Origin: Luteibacter yeojuensis
Lineage (GTDB): Bacteria; Pseudomonadota; Gammaproteobacteria; Xanthomonadales; Rhodanobacteraceae
Assembly (NCBI RefSeq): GCF_000964085.1
Contig: NZ_JZRB01000010.1
Location: forward strand, 1 to 64,000
Direction: 5' to 3'
DNA: 64,000 bases
Part shown: positions 55,269 through 63,661 of the stretch, piece after piece
How positions within the stretch are numbered: the stretch's first letter is position 1
Layout: the number at the start of each line of letters is the position of its first letter
The notes under the pieces: model-generated
Told to the model about the DNA's origin: nothing
Database searches by the model: none
Seen by the model: the letters and a program-made list of their open reading frames with translations, nothing else
Made by a program: the position numbers and the translations under genes

Positions 55269-57380
55269 ATGGCAGCTTCCTCCACGACCTTGATGGGCAC
55301 GTTCAGGCAGATCGGCCGCCGCGGCGTCGCGGCGCCGGTGGCCATGCTGATCATGCTCGGCATGATGATGCTGCCGCTGCCGCCGTTCCTGCTCGACCTG
55401 CTGTTCACGTTCAACATCGCGCTGTCGCTGGTGATCCTGCTGGCCACCATGTACGTCATGCGCCCGCTCGAGCTGGCCTCGTTCCCCACGGTGGTGCTCT
55501 TCGCCACCCTGCTGCGCCTGGCCCTGAACATCGCTTCCACCCGCGTGGTGCTGCTGCACGGCCACAACGGCCCGGGCGCGGCCGGCCACGTCATCGAGGC
55601 GTTCGCCGAGTTCGTCATCGGCGGCAACTTCGCCGTCGGCTTCGTGGTGTTCGCCATCCTCACCATCATTAACTTCGTGGTGGTGACCAAGGGCGCCACC
55701 CGCGTGTCGGAAGTGACCGCCCGCTTCACCCTCGACGCCATGCCCGGCAAGCAGATGGCCATCGACGCCGACCTCAACGCCGGCCTGCTCACCCAGGAAC
55801 AGGCGCGCGAGCGCCGCCAGGAAGTGCGCGAGGAAGCCGACTTCTACGGCTCGATGGACGGTGCCTCGAAGTTCGTCCGCGGCGATGCCACCGCCGGCAT
55901 CCTCATCCTCGTCATCAACATGCTCGGTGGCTTCTTCATCGGCATGTTCCAGCACGGCCTCTCGGCCGGCGAAGCCGCCCGCACCTACACGCTGCTGACC
56001 ATCGGCGACGGCCTCGTCGCCCAGGTGCCGGGCCTCATGCTCTCCATCGCCACCGCGGTCATCGTCACCCGCGTGTCGAAGTCGCAGGAGATGGGCAAGC
56101 AGGTGTTCGGCCAGCTGTTCGGCCAGCCCAAGGCGCTGGGCGTGGCCGCGGCGGTCATCGGCACCATGGGCCTCATCCCGGGCATGCCGAACATCCCGTT
56201 CCTGCTGCTCGCGGCGCTGGCGGGCTTCGGCGCCTACAAGATGCACCTGCGCCAGCAGGCCCCGGCCGCCGCCGCCGGCACCCCGGGCGCGCCGGGCACC
56301 GAGCTTGCGCCCATGGATGCCGCGCCGCCGGCCGAGCGCCTGGAACTGTCGTGGGAAGACGTGGCCCAGGTGGATACGATCGGCCTTGAGGTGGGTTACC
56401 GCCTCATCCCGCTGGTGGACAAGGCGCAGGGCGGCGAGCTCATGGCGCGCATCAAGTCGGTGCGCCGCAAGCTGTCGCAGGAGCTGGGCTTCCTGGTGCC
56501 GTCAGTGCACATCCGCGACAACCTCGACCTGGCCCCGCACGGTTACCGCATCTCGCTCATGGGCGTGCCCATGGGCGAGGCCGAGATCCACACCGAGCGA
56601 ATGCTCGCGATCGACCCGGGCCGCGTGCACGGCACCATCAACGGCATCGCCACCCGCGACCCGGCGTTCGGGCTCGACGCGGTGTGGATCGAGCCGGGCC
56701 TGCGCGAGCACGCGCAGACCCTGGGCTACACCGTGGTCGACCCGGCCACCGTCATCGCCACGCACCTGTCGCACATCCTGCAGAACCACGCCCACGAGCT
56801 CATCGGCCACCAGGACGTGCAGCAGCTGCTCGACCGCCTGGCCCAGCAGACGCCGAAGCTGGTGGAAGACCTGGTGCCGAAGCGCCTGTCGCTGGGCGCC
56901 GTGGTCAAGGTGTTGCAGAACCTGCTCGCCGAGCGCGTGCCCATCCGCAACTTCCGCGGCATCGTCGAATCGTTGGCGGAGCACGCGGGCCAGAGCCAGG
57001 ATCCCGGCGTCCTCGCCGCCGCCGTGCGCGTCACGCTCGGCCGCCAGATCGTGCAGGAGATCGCCGGCCTGGGTACCGAGGTGCCTGTCATTACTTTGGC
57101 ACCCGAACTGGAACAGATCTTGCTCCAGTCCCTGCAAGGCGGTGGTCCCGCCGGCGCGGCCGTCGAGCCGGGCCTGGCGGACCGCCTGCAGAAAAGCGTC
57201 GCCGATGCGGCGCGCCGCCAGGAAGCGGCCGGCGAACCCGCCGTCCTCCTCGTCTCGCCGGCGCTTCGTCCGTGGTTGTCGCGCTTCACGCGGCATGTGG
57301 CCCAAAACCTGCATGTACTTGCGTACAACGAAGTCCCGGATAACCGCCGCGTCAAGTTGGTGACGGCGCTGGGGCGATAA
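55269..57380 (+). CDS. flhA: flagellar export gate protein FlhA
   Basis: A 703-residue export gate subunit. About eight membrane helices precede a large cytoplasmic ring domain (from about residue 350). The FHIPEP signature is present (LLRLALNIASTRVVLLHGHN). Full length and intact. It lies 5 bp after flhB. Near its stop GTCAAGTTGGTGAC (57351-57364) has a GTCA-N6-TGAC layout, within codons for RVKLVTALG. Confidence 0.97.
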   Translation: MAASSTTLMGTFRQIGRRGVAAPVAMLIMLGMMMLPLPPFLLDLLFTFNIALSLVILLATMYVMRPLELASFPTVVLFATLLRLALNIASTRVVLLHGHNGPGAAGHVIEAFAEFVIGGNFAVGFVVFAILTIINFVVVTKGATRVSEVTARFTLDAMPGKQMAIDADLNAGLLTQEQARERRQEVREEADFYGSMDGASKFVRGDATAGILILVINMLGGFFIGMFQHGLSAGEAARTYTLLTIGDGLVAQVPGLMLSIATAVIVTRVSKSQEMGKQVFGQLFGQPKALGVAAAVIGTMGLIPGMPNIPFLLLAALAGFGAYKMHLRQQAPAAAAGTPGAPGTELAPMDAAPPAERLELSWEDVAQVDTIGLEVGYRLIPLVDKAQGGELMARIKSVRRKLSQELGFLVPSVHIRDNLDLAPHGYRISLMGVPMGEAEIHTERMLAIDPGRVHGTINGIATRDPAFGLDAVWIEPGLREHAQTLGYTVVDPATVIATHLSHILQNHAHELIGHQDVQQLLDRLAQQTPKLVEDLVPKRLSLGAVVKVLQNLLAERVPIRNFRGIVESLAEHAGQSQDPGVLAAAVRVTLGRQIVQEIAGLGTEVPVITLAPELEQILLQSLQGGGPAGAAVEPGLADRLQKSVADAARRQEAAGEPAVLLVSPALRPWLSRFTRHVAQNLHVLAYNEVPDNRRVKLVTALGR

Positions 57381-57405
57381 GGCTTAGAAGGACAGGATCG
57401 ATCAC

Positions 57406-58758
57406 ATGAAAATCAAACGATTCGTAGCACCCGACATGCGCCAGGCCATGCGCCAGGTCCGCGATGAGCAGGGTCCGGATGCCGTGATCCTGTCCACGCG
57501 CCGCATGGACGATGGCATCGAGATCATCGCCGCGCTGGATTACGACGAGGCCCTGGTGCGCGAAGCCGGCTTCGCCTACGAGCCGCCGGCCGCCGAAGAG
57601 AAGATCGAACCGATCCGCGCCACCCGTGGCAACCGCGAGGCCGAGCGCGCCGCGCGCGTCGACCAGGCCCGCCTGGCCACCGCCGCCGCCGTCGAGCGCG
57701 CCACGAAAGCCGCGCCGGCCAACCCGAACGCGCCGCAGCGCCAGTCGTCCGCCGCGCTGGCCGCCAGCGTCGCCGACGTGGTCCGTGCCGCCACGGTCAA
57801 CGCCGCGCCGGCGCAGAACGATACCGCCGTGAACGGCATGCGCGCCGAGATCAACAACCTGCGCGAGATGCTGGAAGTGCAGCTCTCCGCGCTGGCCTGG
57901 AACCAGATGGACCGCGAGCAGCCGCTGCGCGCACGCGTCCTGCGTGAAATGACCCGCCTCGGCATCGATGGCGACGTGGCCCGCGCGCTGTGCGCCGAGC
58001 TGCCCGAGAACATGACCGCGGAGCAGGCGCGTTACCTGCCCCTGGGCATCCTCTCGCGCAATATCCGCACCAGCGGCCGCAACTTCGATACCGTGGGCGG
58101 TGGCGTCACCGCGTTCGTCGGCACCACCGGCGTGGGCAAGACCACCTCCATCGCCAAGCTCGCCGCCCGCGCGGTGCTGCGCCACGGTGCCGCCAACGTC
58201 GCGCTCATCAGCGCCGACCAGTACCGGATCGGTGCCGGCGCGCAGCTCGAGCATTACGGCCGCCTGCTGGGCGTGCGTGTCTACAGCGCCCACGACGCGC
58301 AGACGCTGCGCAACGCGCTGATCCAGCTGCGTGGCAAGCACACCGTGCTGATCGATACCGCCGGCCTGGCCGGCAACGACCCGAAGCTGCAGCAGCAGTT
58401 CGAGACGCTGCGCGCCATGGCCGATGTCCGCGTTTGCCTGGTGCTGGCCGCCAACGCGCAGGCCCAGGCCATCGACAACGCCCTGCGTGCCTACGCACCG
58501 CTGAAGCCGCAGAGCGCCATCCTTACCAAGCTCGACGAGACGCCGCTGCTCGGTGGCGCCCTGTCGGCCCTGATCCGGCATGGCATGCCGCTCGACTACA
58601 CCACGGATGGCCAGCGCGTGCCCGAGGACATCGCCTCCGCCGACGCGCGCAAGCTGGTCTGCCTGGCAGCCCAGATGCTCAAACAGCGTAACGACGAACC
58701 GGATGACGCCATACTTGCCGATCGCTTCGGCTTCGCGTCCTCCCCGGCCATGGCCTGA
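57406..58758 (+). CDS. flhF: polar flagellar GTPase FlhF
   Basis: A 450-residue SRP-type GTPase that places the flagellum at the pole. The N-terminal region (MKIKRFVAPDMRQAMRQVRD) is FlhF-type. The C-terminal NG domain has FVGTTGVGKTTSIAKLAARA, ISADQYRIGAGAQLEHYGRL, LIDTAGLAGND and LTKLDETPLLGGAL. AAGGACAGG precedes the ATG. flhG follows directly, as in polar flagellates. Confidence 0.95.
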   Translation: MKIKRFVAPDMRQAMRQVRDEQGPDAVILSTRRMDDGIEIIAALDYDEALVREAGFAYEPPAAEEKIEPIRATRGNREAERAARVDQARLATAAAVERATKAAPANPNAPQRQSSAALAASVADVVRAATVNAAPAQNDTAVNGMRAEINNLREMLEVQLSALAWNQMDREQPLRARVLREMTRLGIDGDVARALCAELPENMTAEQARYLPLGILSRNIRTSGRNFDTVGGGVTAFVGTTGVGKTTSIAKLAARAVLRHGAANVALISADQYRIGAGAQLEHYGRLLGVRVYSAHDAQTLRNALIQLRGKHTVLIDTAGLAGNDPKLQQQFETLRAMADVRVCLVLAANAQAQAIDNALRAYAPLKPQSAILTKLDETPLLGGALSALIRHGMPLDYTTDGQRVPEDIASADARKLVCLAAQMLKQRNDEPDDAILADRFGFASSPAMA

Positions 58759-58770
58759 TACCCGACACCG

Positions 58771-59706
58771 ATGACGACCGTGAACCTGGCAACCGCATCC
58801 TCGAACTCTTCCCGGGCAGTAAATTCCTTCATGACCACACATGTCGACAACACGCAGGCCGCTGGGCTCAACTGGCTCGCCGACCGCCGCCCCACCCGCA
58901 GCATCGCGATCGCGGGCGGCAAGGGTGGCGTGGGCAAGACGACGGTGGCCGTGAACCTTGGCATGGCGCTCGCCATGGGCGGCCGTGATGTCCTCATCCT
59001 CGATGCCGACCTGGGCATGGCGAACATCGACGTGCTGCTGGGCCTGCAGCCGCAACGCCACCTGGGCCACATGCTCGAAGGCAGCTGCCGCATCGAGGAC
59101 CTGGTGCTCGAGGCGCAGCACGGGCTGAAGGTCATCCCGGCCACCTCCGGCACGCGCCGCATGGCCCAGCTGCCCAACATCGAGCATGCCGCGGTCATCC
59201 GCGCGTTCGACGAGTACCCGCTGGCCCCCGAATACCTGCTCGTCGACACCGCCGCCGGCATTTCCGACAGCGTGTCGATGTTCGCCGCGGCATCCGATGA
59301 AGTGGTCATCGTGGTCTGCGACGAGCCGGCCTCGCTCACCGACGCATACGCGCTCATCAAGGTGCTGTCGCGTGAGTTCGCGGTGAGCCGCTTCCGCATC
59401 GTGGCCAACATGGTCCGCCATGCGCAGGAGGGCCGCCAGCTGTTTGAAAAGCTTTCCCGGGTGGCTACCCGCTTCCTGGATGTGTCGCTCGATTTCATGG
59501 GCATGGTGCCGCACGACGAGTACCTGCGCCAGGCGATCCGCCGCCAGTCGGCGGTGGTCGATGCCTGGCCCAGCAGCCGTTCGGCGGTGGGATTCAAGAA
59601 TCTGGCCAGGTCGGTCGATACATGGGGTGAACCCGAACCTCGTGGCCAGGGTCGCATCGGCTTTTTCGCCGGCCGCGACCACGTGGGGGGAGGGCTGCCG
59701 TTGTGA
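58771..59706 (+). CDS. flhG: flagellar number regulator FlhG/FleN
   Basis: A 311-residue MinD-type ATPase limiting flagellar number. The deviant Walker A is IAGGKGGVGKTTVAVNLG; LILDADLGMANIDVLLGL and VDTAAGISDSV follow, and the C terminus is amphipathic. In Pseudomonas it inhibits FleQ, closing a loop with fleQ at 41287. The start at 58771 or an ATG at 58831 cannot be separated; neither has a good ribosome site. Confidence 0.92.
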   Translation: MTTVNLATASSNSSRAVNSFMTTHVDNTQAAGLNWLADRRPTRSIAIAGGKGGVGKTTVAVNLGMALAMGGRDVLILDADLGMANIDVLLGLQPQRHLGHMLEGSCRIEDLVLEAQHGLKVIPATSGTRRMAQLPNIEHAAVIRAFDEYPLAPEYLLVDTAAGISDSVSMFAAASDEVVIVVCDEPASLTDAYALIKVLSREFAVSRFRIVANMVRHAQEGRQLFEKLSRVATRFLDVSLDFMGMVPHDEYLRQAIRRQSAVVDAWPSSRSAVGFKNLARSVDTWGEPEPRGQGRIGFFAGRDHVGGGLPL

Positions 59707-60434
59707 GCGTCGCGAGCGAATACCTTGAAATCACTAAGGTTCCGGCCGATCAACTGGTGAAAACGCATGCGCCGCTGGTGCGCCGGATCGCCTATCACCT
59801 GATGGGCCGCCTGCCGCCCAGCGTCGATGCGAACGACTTGATGCAGGCCGGCATGATTGGCCTGCTCGAGGCGGCAAGGAACTACTCGCCGACGCGCGCG
59901 GCCAGCTTCGAAACCTATGCGGGCATCCGCATTCGTGGCGCCATGCTGGATGAACTGCGCAAGACGGACTGGACCCCGCGCAGCGTCCACAGGAAATTGC
60001 GCGAGGTGGCGGAAGTAACAAGGCAGATCGAGAACGAAACAGGTGGCGATGCCGGCGACGTGGAAGTGATGAAGCGTCTTGGCATCGATGCCATGGAGTA
60101 CAACCAGATCCTGGCCGACGCGGCGAGCGCGCGGTTGCTGAGCCTCACGGCGCCCGAAGGCGACGAGGGTTCCGCGATCGACGTGGCCGACCCGGACGCC
60201 GCGGGCCCCGATGGCCTGTTCGAGCAGGCCGGCATGCGCGGCGCGCTTGCCGAGTCCATCGACGGCCTGCCGGAGCGCGAAAAGCTGGTGATGTCGCTGT
60301 ACTACGATGAAGAACTCAACCTGAAGGAAATCGGTGCGGTGCTGGGTGTGAGCGAATCGCGCGTGTGCCAGATCCATGGCCAGGCCCTGATCCGCCTCCG
60401 TGCGCGCATGTCGGGTTGGAAAGACAAACACTAA
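59703..60434 (+). CDS. fliA: flagellar sigma factor FliA (sigma-28)
   Basis: A 243-residue sigma-70-family factor. Region 2 is VRRIAYHLMGRLPPSVDAND with DLMQAGMIGLLEAARNYSPT, and region 4 is LNLKEIGAVLGVSESRVCQIH. It should read the four TAAA/TCAA-N15-GCCGATAA-type promoters at 22751, 24865, 25015 and 36602. It uses a GTG start overlapping the flhG stop. FlgM (22409) is its inhibitor. Confidence 0.95.
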   Translation: MSVASEYLEITKVPADQLVKTHAPLVRRIAYHLMGRLPPSVDANDLMQAGMIGLLEAARNYSPTRAASFETYAGIRIRGAMLDELRKTDWTPRSVHRKLREVAEVTRQIENETGGDAGDVEVMKRLGIDAMEYNQILADAASARLLSLTAPEGDEGSAIDVADPDAAGPDGLFEQAGMRGALAESIDGLPEREKLVMSLYYDEELNLKEIGAVLGVSESRVCQIHGQALIRLRARMSGWKDKH

Positions 60435-60464
60435 AGTTTCGCGGCAGTAAGGCGGAGAGACGTT

Positions 60465-60866
60465 TTGGACAAGAACATGAAGATCCTCGTGGTGGACGAT
60501 TTCTCCACCATGCGGCGTATCGTCCGCAACCTGCTGGTTGAGCTGGGTTTCACCAACACGCTCATCCAGGAGGCCGAAGACGGCAACGCGGCCCTGGCGC
60601 TGCTGCGCTCGCAGCCCATCGACCTGGTCGTCACCGACTGGAACATGCCGAACATGACCGGCATCGACCTGCTGCGTGCCATCCGCGCCGATGCCGCGCT
60701 GAAGAAGCTGCCGGTGCTCATGGTCACCGCGGAGAACAACCGCGACCAGATCATCGCCGCCGCGCAGAGCGGTGTGAACGGCTACGTCGTGAAGCCGTTC
60801 ACGGCCGTCACGCTGAAGGAAAAACTCGACAAGATCTTCGAACGACTCGCCGCGGCCGCGGGCTAA
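60465..60866 (+). CDS. cheY: chemotaxis response regulator CheY
   Basis: A 133-residue single receiver. [19 protein letters not shown], the phosphoacceptor Asp58 in [10 protein letters not shown], Thr in VTAENN and the Lys in [11 protein letters not shown] are all present. A TTG start at 60465 is preferred because GGAG sits 7 bp upstream and the LDKNM start matches pseudomonad CheY; an ATG at 60477 is the alternative. Phospho-CheY binds FliM. Confidence 0.95.
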   Translation: MDKNMKILVVDDFSTMRRIVRNLLVELGFTNTLIQEAEDGNAALALLRSQPIDLVVTDWNMPNMTGIDLLRAIRADAALKKLPVLMVTAENNRDQIIAAAQSGVNGYVVKPFTAVTLKEKLDKIFERLAAAAG

Positions 60867-60876
60867 GGGACTGACC

Positions 60877-61518
60877 ATGAACACCACGATTTCCTCTGGC
60901 CAGGACGTCGCGCCCGAGCTGCGCGAGCTGCTCGACGCCGACGACAACGCCGCGTTCGAACAAGCGCTCGACCGCCTCATCCGCAGCCGCGAACAGCACC
61001 TGTTCCTGGCGCTGGGCCACCTCGCGCGCGACCTGCACGAATCCGCCCGCCGTCTCTCGGCCGATTTCTCGGACGAGGGCCTGCCGGGCACCATGAGCGA
61101 CGCGCGCACGCACCTGCGCGACGTGCTCGAGATGAGCGCCACCGCGGCGCATCGCACGCTCGATTTCAGCGAGAAGCTGCGCCCGCAGGCGCAGTCGCTC
61201 GCGAAGCAGGCCGATGAACTGCTCGTGCTCGACCACGCCGACCCCACCTTCGCCGCCAACGCCACGTCGCTGGCCGTGCGCGTCGGTGATTTCGCGCAGA
61301 ACTGCGACATCGGCCTCGGCGAGATGGTCGAGGCCCAGTCGTGGCAGGATCTCTCCGGCCAGCGCGTCGCCAAGGTCGAGGCCTTCATGGCCAAGGTCGA
61401 ATCCTCGCTGGTCGAGCTGGTGCGCCTCACCGGTTCGCTCGCGGGCGCCAACACGCCGGCCGCGGACAAGGTCAGCCAGGACGAAGTGGATCGGCTCCTC
61501 AGCGAATTCGGCTTCTAA
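60877..61518 (+). CDS. cheZ: CheY-P phosphatase CheZ
   Basis: A 213-residue helical phosphatase. The catalytic segment SWQDLSGQRVAKVEAFM has the conserved Asp and Gln. The C-terminal CheY-binding peptide is VSQDEVDRLLSEFGF (199-213), similar to the FliM N terminus. It lies 10 bp after cheY and 6 bp before cheA. Confidence 0.95.
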   Translation: MNTTISSGQDVAPELRELLDADDNAAFEQALDRLIRSREQHLFLALGHLARDLHESARRLSADFSDEGLPGTMSDARTHLRDVLEMSATAAHRTLDFSEKLRPQAQSLAKQADELLVLDHADPTFAANATSLAVRVGDFAQNCDIGLGEMVEAQSWQDLSGQRVAKVEAFMAKVESSLVELVRLTGSLAGANTPAADKVSQDEVDRLLSEFGF

Positions 61519-61524
61519 CCCGCC

Positions 61525-63660
61525 ATGAGCGTGGAGCTGGACAACGAGCTGCTCAACGTCTTCCTGATCGAAGCACGCGAGCTCCTGGAGACCCTGGGCG
61601 AACAGCTCGTGGACCTCGAGGCGTCGCCGGAAGACAGCGACCTCCTGAACGCGGTGTTCCGCGCGTTCCATACCGTGAAGGGCGGTGCGGGCTTCCTTGG
61701 CCTGAACGCCATGGTCGAGCTGTGCCACCGCGCGGAGGATCTGCTCAACGAAGCGCGCAACGGTGCCATCGTGCTCAACGCGGGCCTCATGGACGCGTTG
61801 CTGGAATCGCTCGACCTGCTGAACGACATGATGCGCGCGGCCGATGCCGGCGTGGCCATCGAGGCCGCGCCGCGCTCGCTGCTCGATCGCCTCGTCATCC
61901 CGGGGCGTGTCGCCTCGGCGCCACCCGTGGCGCTGGCCGTGCCTGTCAGTGCGCCTAAACCGGCGGCGGTGCCCGTCACCGCGGCCGTGGCCCCGGCGAA
62001 GCCCTACGACCCGATCGAAGACGAATTCGAAGCCATGCTCGACGCCGCGCGCGCCGAGCGGGCGCCCGCGCCCGAATCCAACGGCACCATCAGCGACGAC
62101 GAGTTCGAGGCGCTGCTCGATTCGCTCTACGGCACCGGCGCCCCCGGCGAAGAAGCCGCAGCGCCCGTCGAGGCTCTTGTGGGTGCAGGCTCGCCCGCGA
62201 TGCCGCCGGAGCCCGCGATGCCCGAGGCCCCCACCGACGGCAGCATCAGCGACGACGAATTCGAAGCCCTGCTCGACCAGCTCTACGGCACCGGCGCCCC
62301 CGGCGCCGACGACGCGGCCGCAAGCGCGCCGACGATGCCCGCGCCGGAGCCTGCCCTTGTGGGAGCCGGCGTGGCTCTTGTGGGAGCCGGCTCGCCGGCG
62401 ATACCGGCGCAGCCGGCCGAACCCGCCAAACCCGCGCCCGCCCCCAAACCCGCCCCCACTGCCGAAAAACGGCAACCCGCCGCCGCGGCCGACACCACCG
62501 TCCGCGTCGACACCCACCGTCTCGACAGCCTGGTCGATGCGGGGGGCGAACTCGTGCTGGTGCGCAACCGCCTCATGAACCTCGCCCCGCGCGGCACCAA
62601 CGACCCGATGGAACGTGCCATCGGTGAGTTGGAGCGCGTGGCCGAAGATCTGCAGAACGCCGTGCTGCGCATGCGCATGCAGCCGGTGGGCAAGCTGTTC
62701 TCGCGTTTCCCGCGCATCGTGCGCGACCTTGCCCGCCAGCTGGGCAAGGAGATCGAACTCGTCACCGAGGGCGAGGAAACCGATATCGACCGCACCGTGG
62801 TGGAGGCCCTGGCCGACCCGCTGGTGCACCTGCTGCGCAACGCCGTCGACCACGGCATCGAGATGCCCGACGTGCGCGACGACGCCGGCAAGCCGCGTGC
62901 CGGCACCGTGCGCCTGGCCGCAGGCCAGTTCGGCGACCGCATCGTCATCACGGTCACCGACGACGGCAAGGGCATGGACCCGGACGTGCTGCGCCGCAAG
63001 GCCGTCGAGAAGGGCCTGATGGACGAGGAGCAGGCTGCCCGCCTCGACGAGCGCGAGTGCTACGAGATCGTGTTCCGCCCGGGCTTCTCCACGGCCAGCC
63101 AGGTCTCGGATATTTCCGGCCGCGGCGTCGGCATGGACGTCGTGAAGACAAAAATCGTCGAACTTGGCGGTACCCTGTCGATTGATTCGCGGGTGGGCCA
63201 CGGCAGCACGGTTCGGCTCTCGGTGCCGTTGACGCTCGCGATCCTGCGCGTGCTCATGGTGCGCGTGGGCCACCGCCTGCTGAGCCTGCCCATGTCCAAC
63301 GTCGCCGAAGTGTTCGAACTGGCCGCCGGCCAGGTCCAGGAACTGGATGGCCGCGTCGTGGCCGCGCACCGCCAGCGCGCGCTGCCGCTCGCCGACCTGG
63401 GCAACTGGGCCGGCGCGAAGGGCAGGGGTGGCCATGTGGTGGTGGTGCAGATCGGCCACCAGACGCTCGGCTGCCTCGTCGATGAGGTGCTTGGCCGCGA
63501 AGATGTCATGGCCAAGCCGCTGGGCCCGTTCCTCAAGGACGTGCCCGGCGTCGCCGGCGCCACCATCACGGGCGACGGGCGCATTTCGCTGGTGCTCGAC
63601 CTCGCGGGCCTCGCCGACGACAGCGGCCAGGTGCTGCCCAGCCTGAGGATGGCTGTCTGA
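61525..63660 (+). CDS. cheA: chemotaxis histidine kinase CheA
   Basis: A 711-residue kinase. P1 carries His49 in AFHTVKGGAGFLGL. Residues 150-320 form an Ala/Pro-rich linker instead of a clear P2 domain, with three DEFEA-type motifs (163, 189 and 241). P3 starts at about 330 (VDTHRLDSLVDAGGELVLVR). P4 has LLRNAVDHGIE (N), DDGKGMD (G1) and GRGVGMDVVK (G2). P5 is the CheW-like tail. REP-like DNA is translated in frame in the linker (LVGAGSPAM at 218, LVGAGVALVGAGSPAI at 278). Confidence 0.95.
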   Translation: MSVELDNELLNVFLIEARELLETLGEQLVDLEASPEDSDLLNAVFRAFHTVKGGAGFLGLNAMVELCHRAEDLLNEARNGAIVLNAGLMDALLESLDLLNDMMRAADAGVAIEAAPRSLLDRLVIPGRVASAPPVALAVPVSAPKPAAVPVTAAVAPAKPYDPIEDEFEAMLDAARAERAPAPESNGTISDDEFEALLDSLYGTGAPGEEAAAPVEALVGAGSPAMPPEPAMPEAPTDGSISDDEFEALLDQLYGTGAPGADDAAASAPTMPAPEPALVGAGVALVGAGSPAIPAQPAEPAKPAPAPKPAPTAEKRQPAAAADTTVRVDTHRLDSLVDAGGELVLVRNRLMNLAPRGTNDPMERAIGELERVAEDLQNAVLRMRMQPVGKLFSRFPRIVRDLARQLGKEIELVTEGEETDIDRTVVEALADPLVHLLRNAVDHGIEMPDVRDDAGKPRAGTVRLAAGQFGDRIVITVTDDGKGMDPDVLRRKAVEKGLMDEEQAARLDERECYEIVFRPGFSTASQVSDISGRGVGMDVVKTKIVELGGTLSIDSRVGHGSTVRLSVPLTLAILRVLMVRVGHRLLSLPMSNVAEVFELAAGQVQELDGRVVAAHRQRALPLADLGNWAGAKGRGGHVVVVQIGHQTLGCLVDEVLGREDVMAKPLGPFLKDVPGVAGATITGDGRISLVLDLAGLADDSGQVLPSLRMAV
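62177..62202 (+). repeat. REP-like segment inside cheA (first)
   Basis: TTGTGGGTGCAGGCTCGCCC followed by GCGATG resembles a REP unit of the GTGGGAGC...GCGAT type with several changes. It is read in frame as LVGAGSPAM in the linker. Confidence 0.5.
62357..62402 (+). repeat. REP-like segment inside cheA (second, tandem)
   Basis: TTGTGGGAGCCGGCGTGGCT then TTGTGGGAGCCGGCTCGCCG and GCGAT. The second part is a full REP-like unit with a GCCGGC-TC-GCCGGC hairpin. Read in frame as LVGAGVALVGAGSPAI. Confidence 0.65.
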
Positions 63661-63661
63661 C

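Noticed and set aside
57351-57364. GTCA-N6-TGAC FleQ-like site at the flhA end
   Set aside because: A single site within conserved coding sequence with no -24/-12 promoter following; likely chance.
57352-57380. Possible sigma-28 promoter before flhF (TCAA and GGCGATAA)
   Set aside because: The gap is 17 instead of 15 bp and both elements lie in conserved flhA codons.
60432-60458. Possible sigma-28 promoter before cheY (TAAAGTTT)
   Set aside because: The -35 element is perfect but the -10 block (GGCGGAGA) is poor and overlaps the ribosome site.
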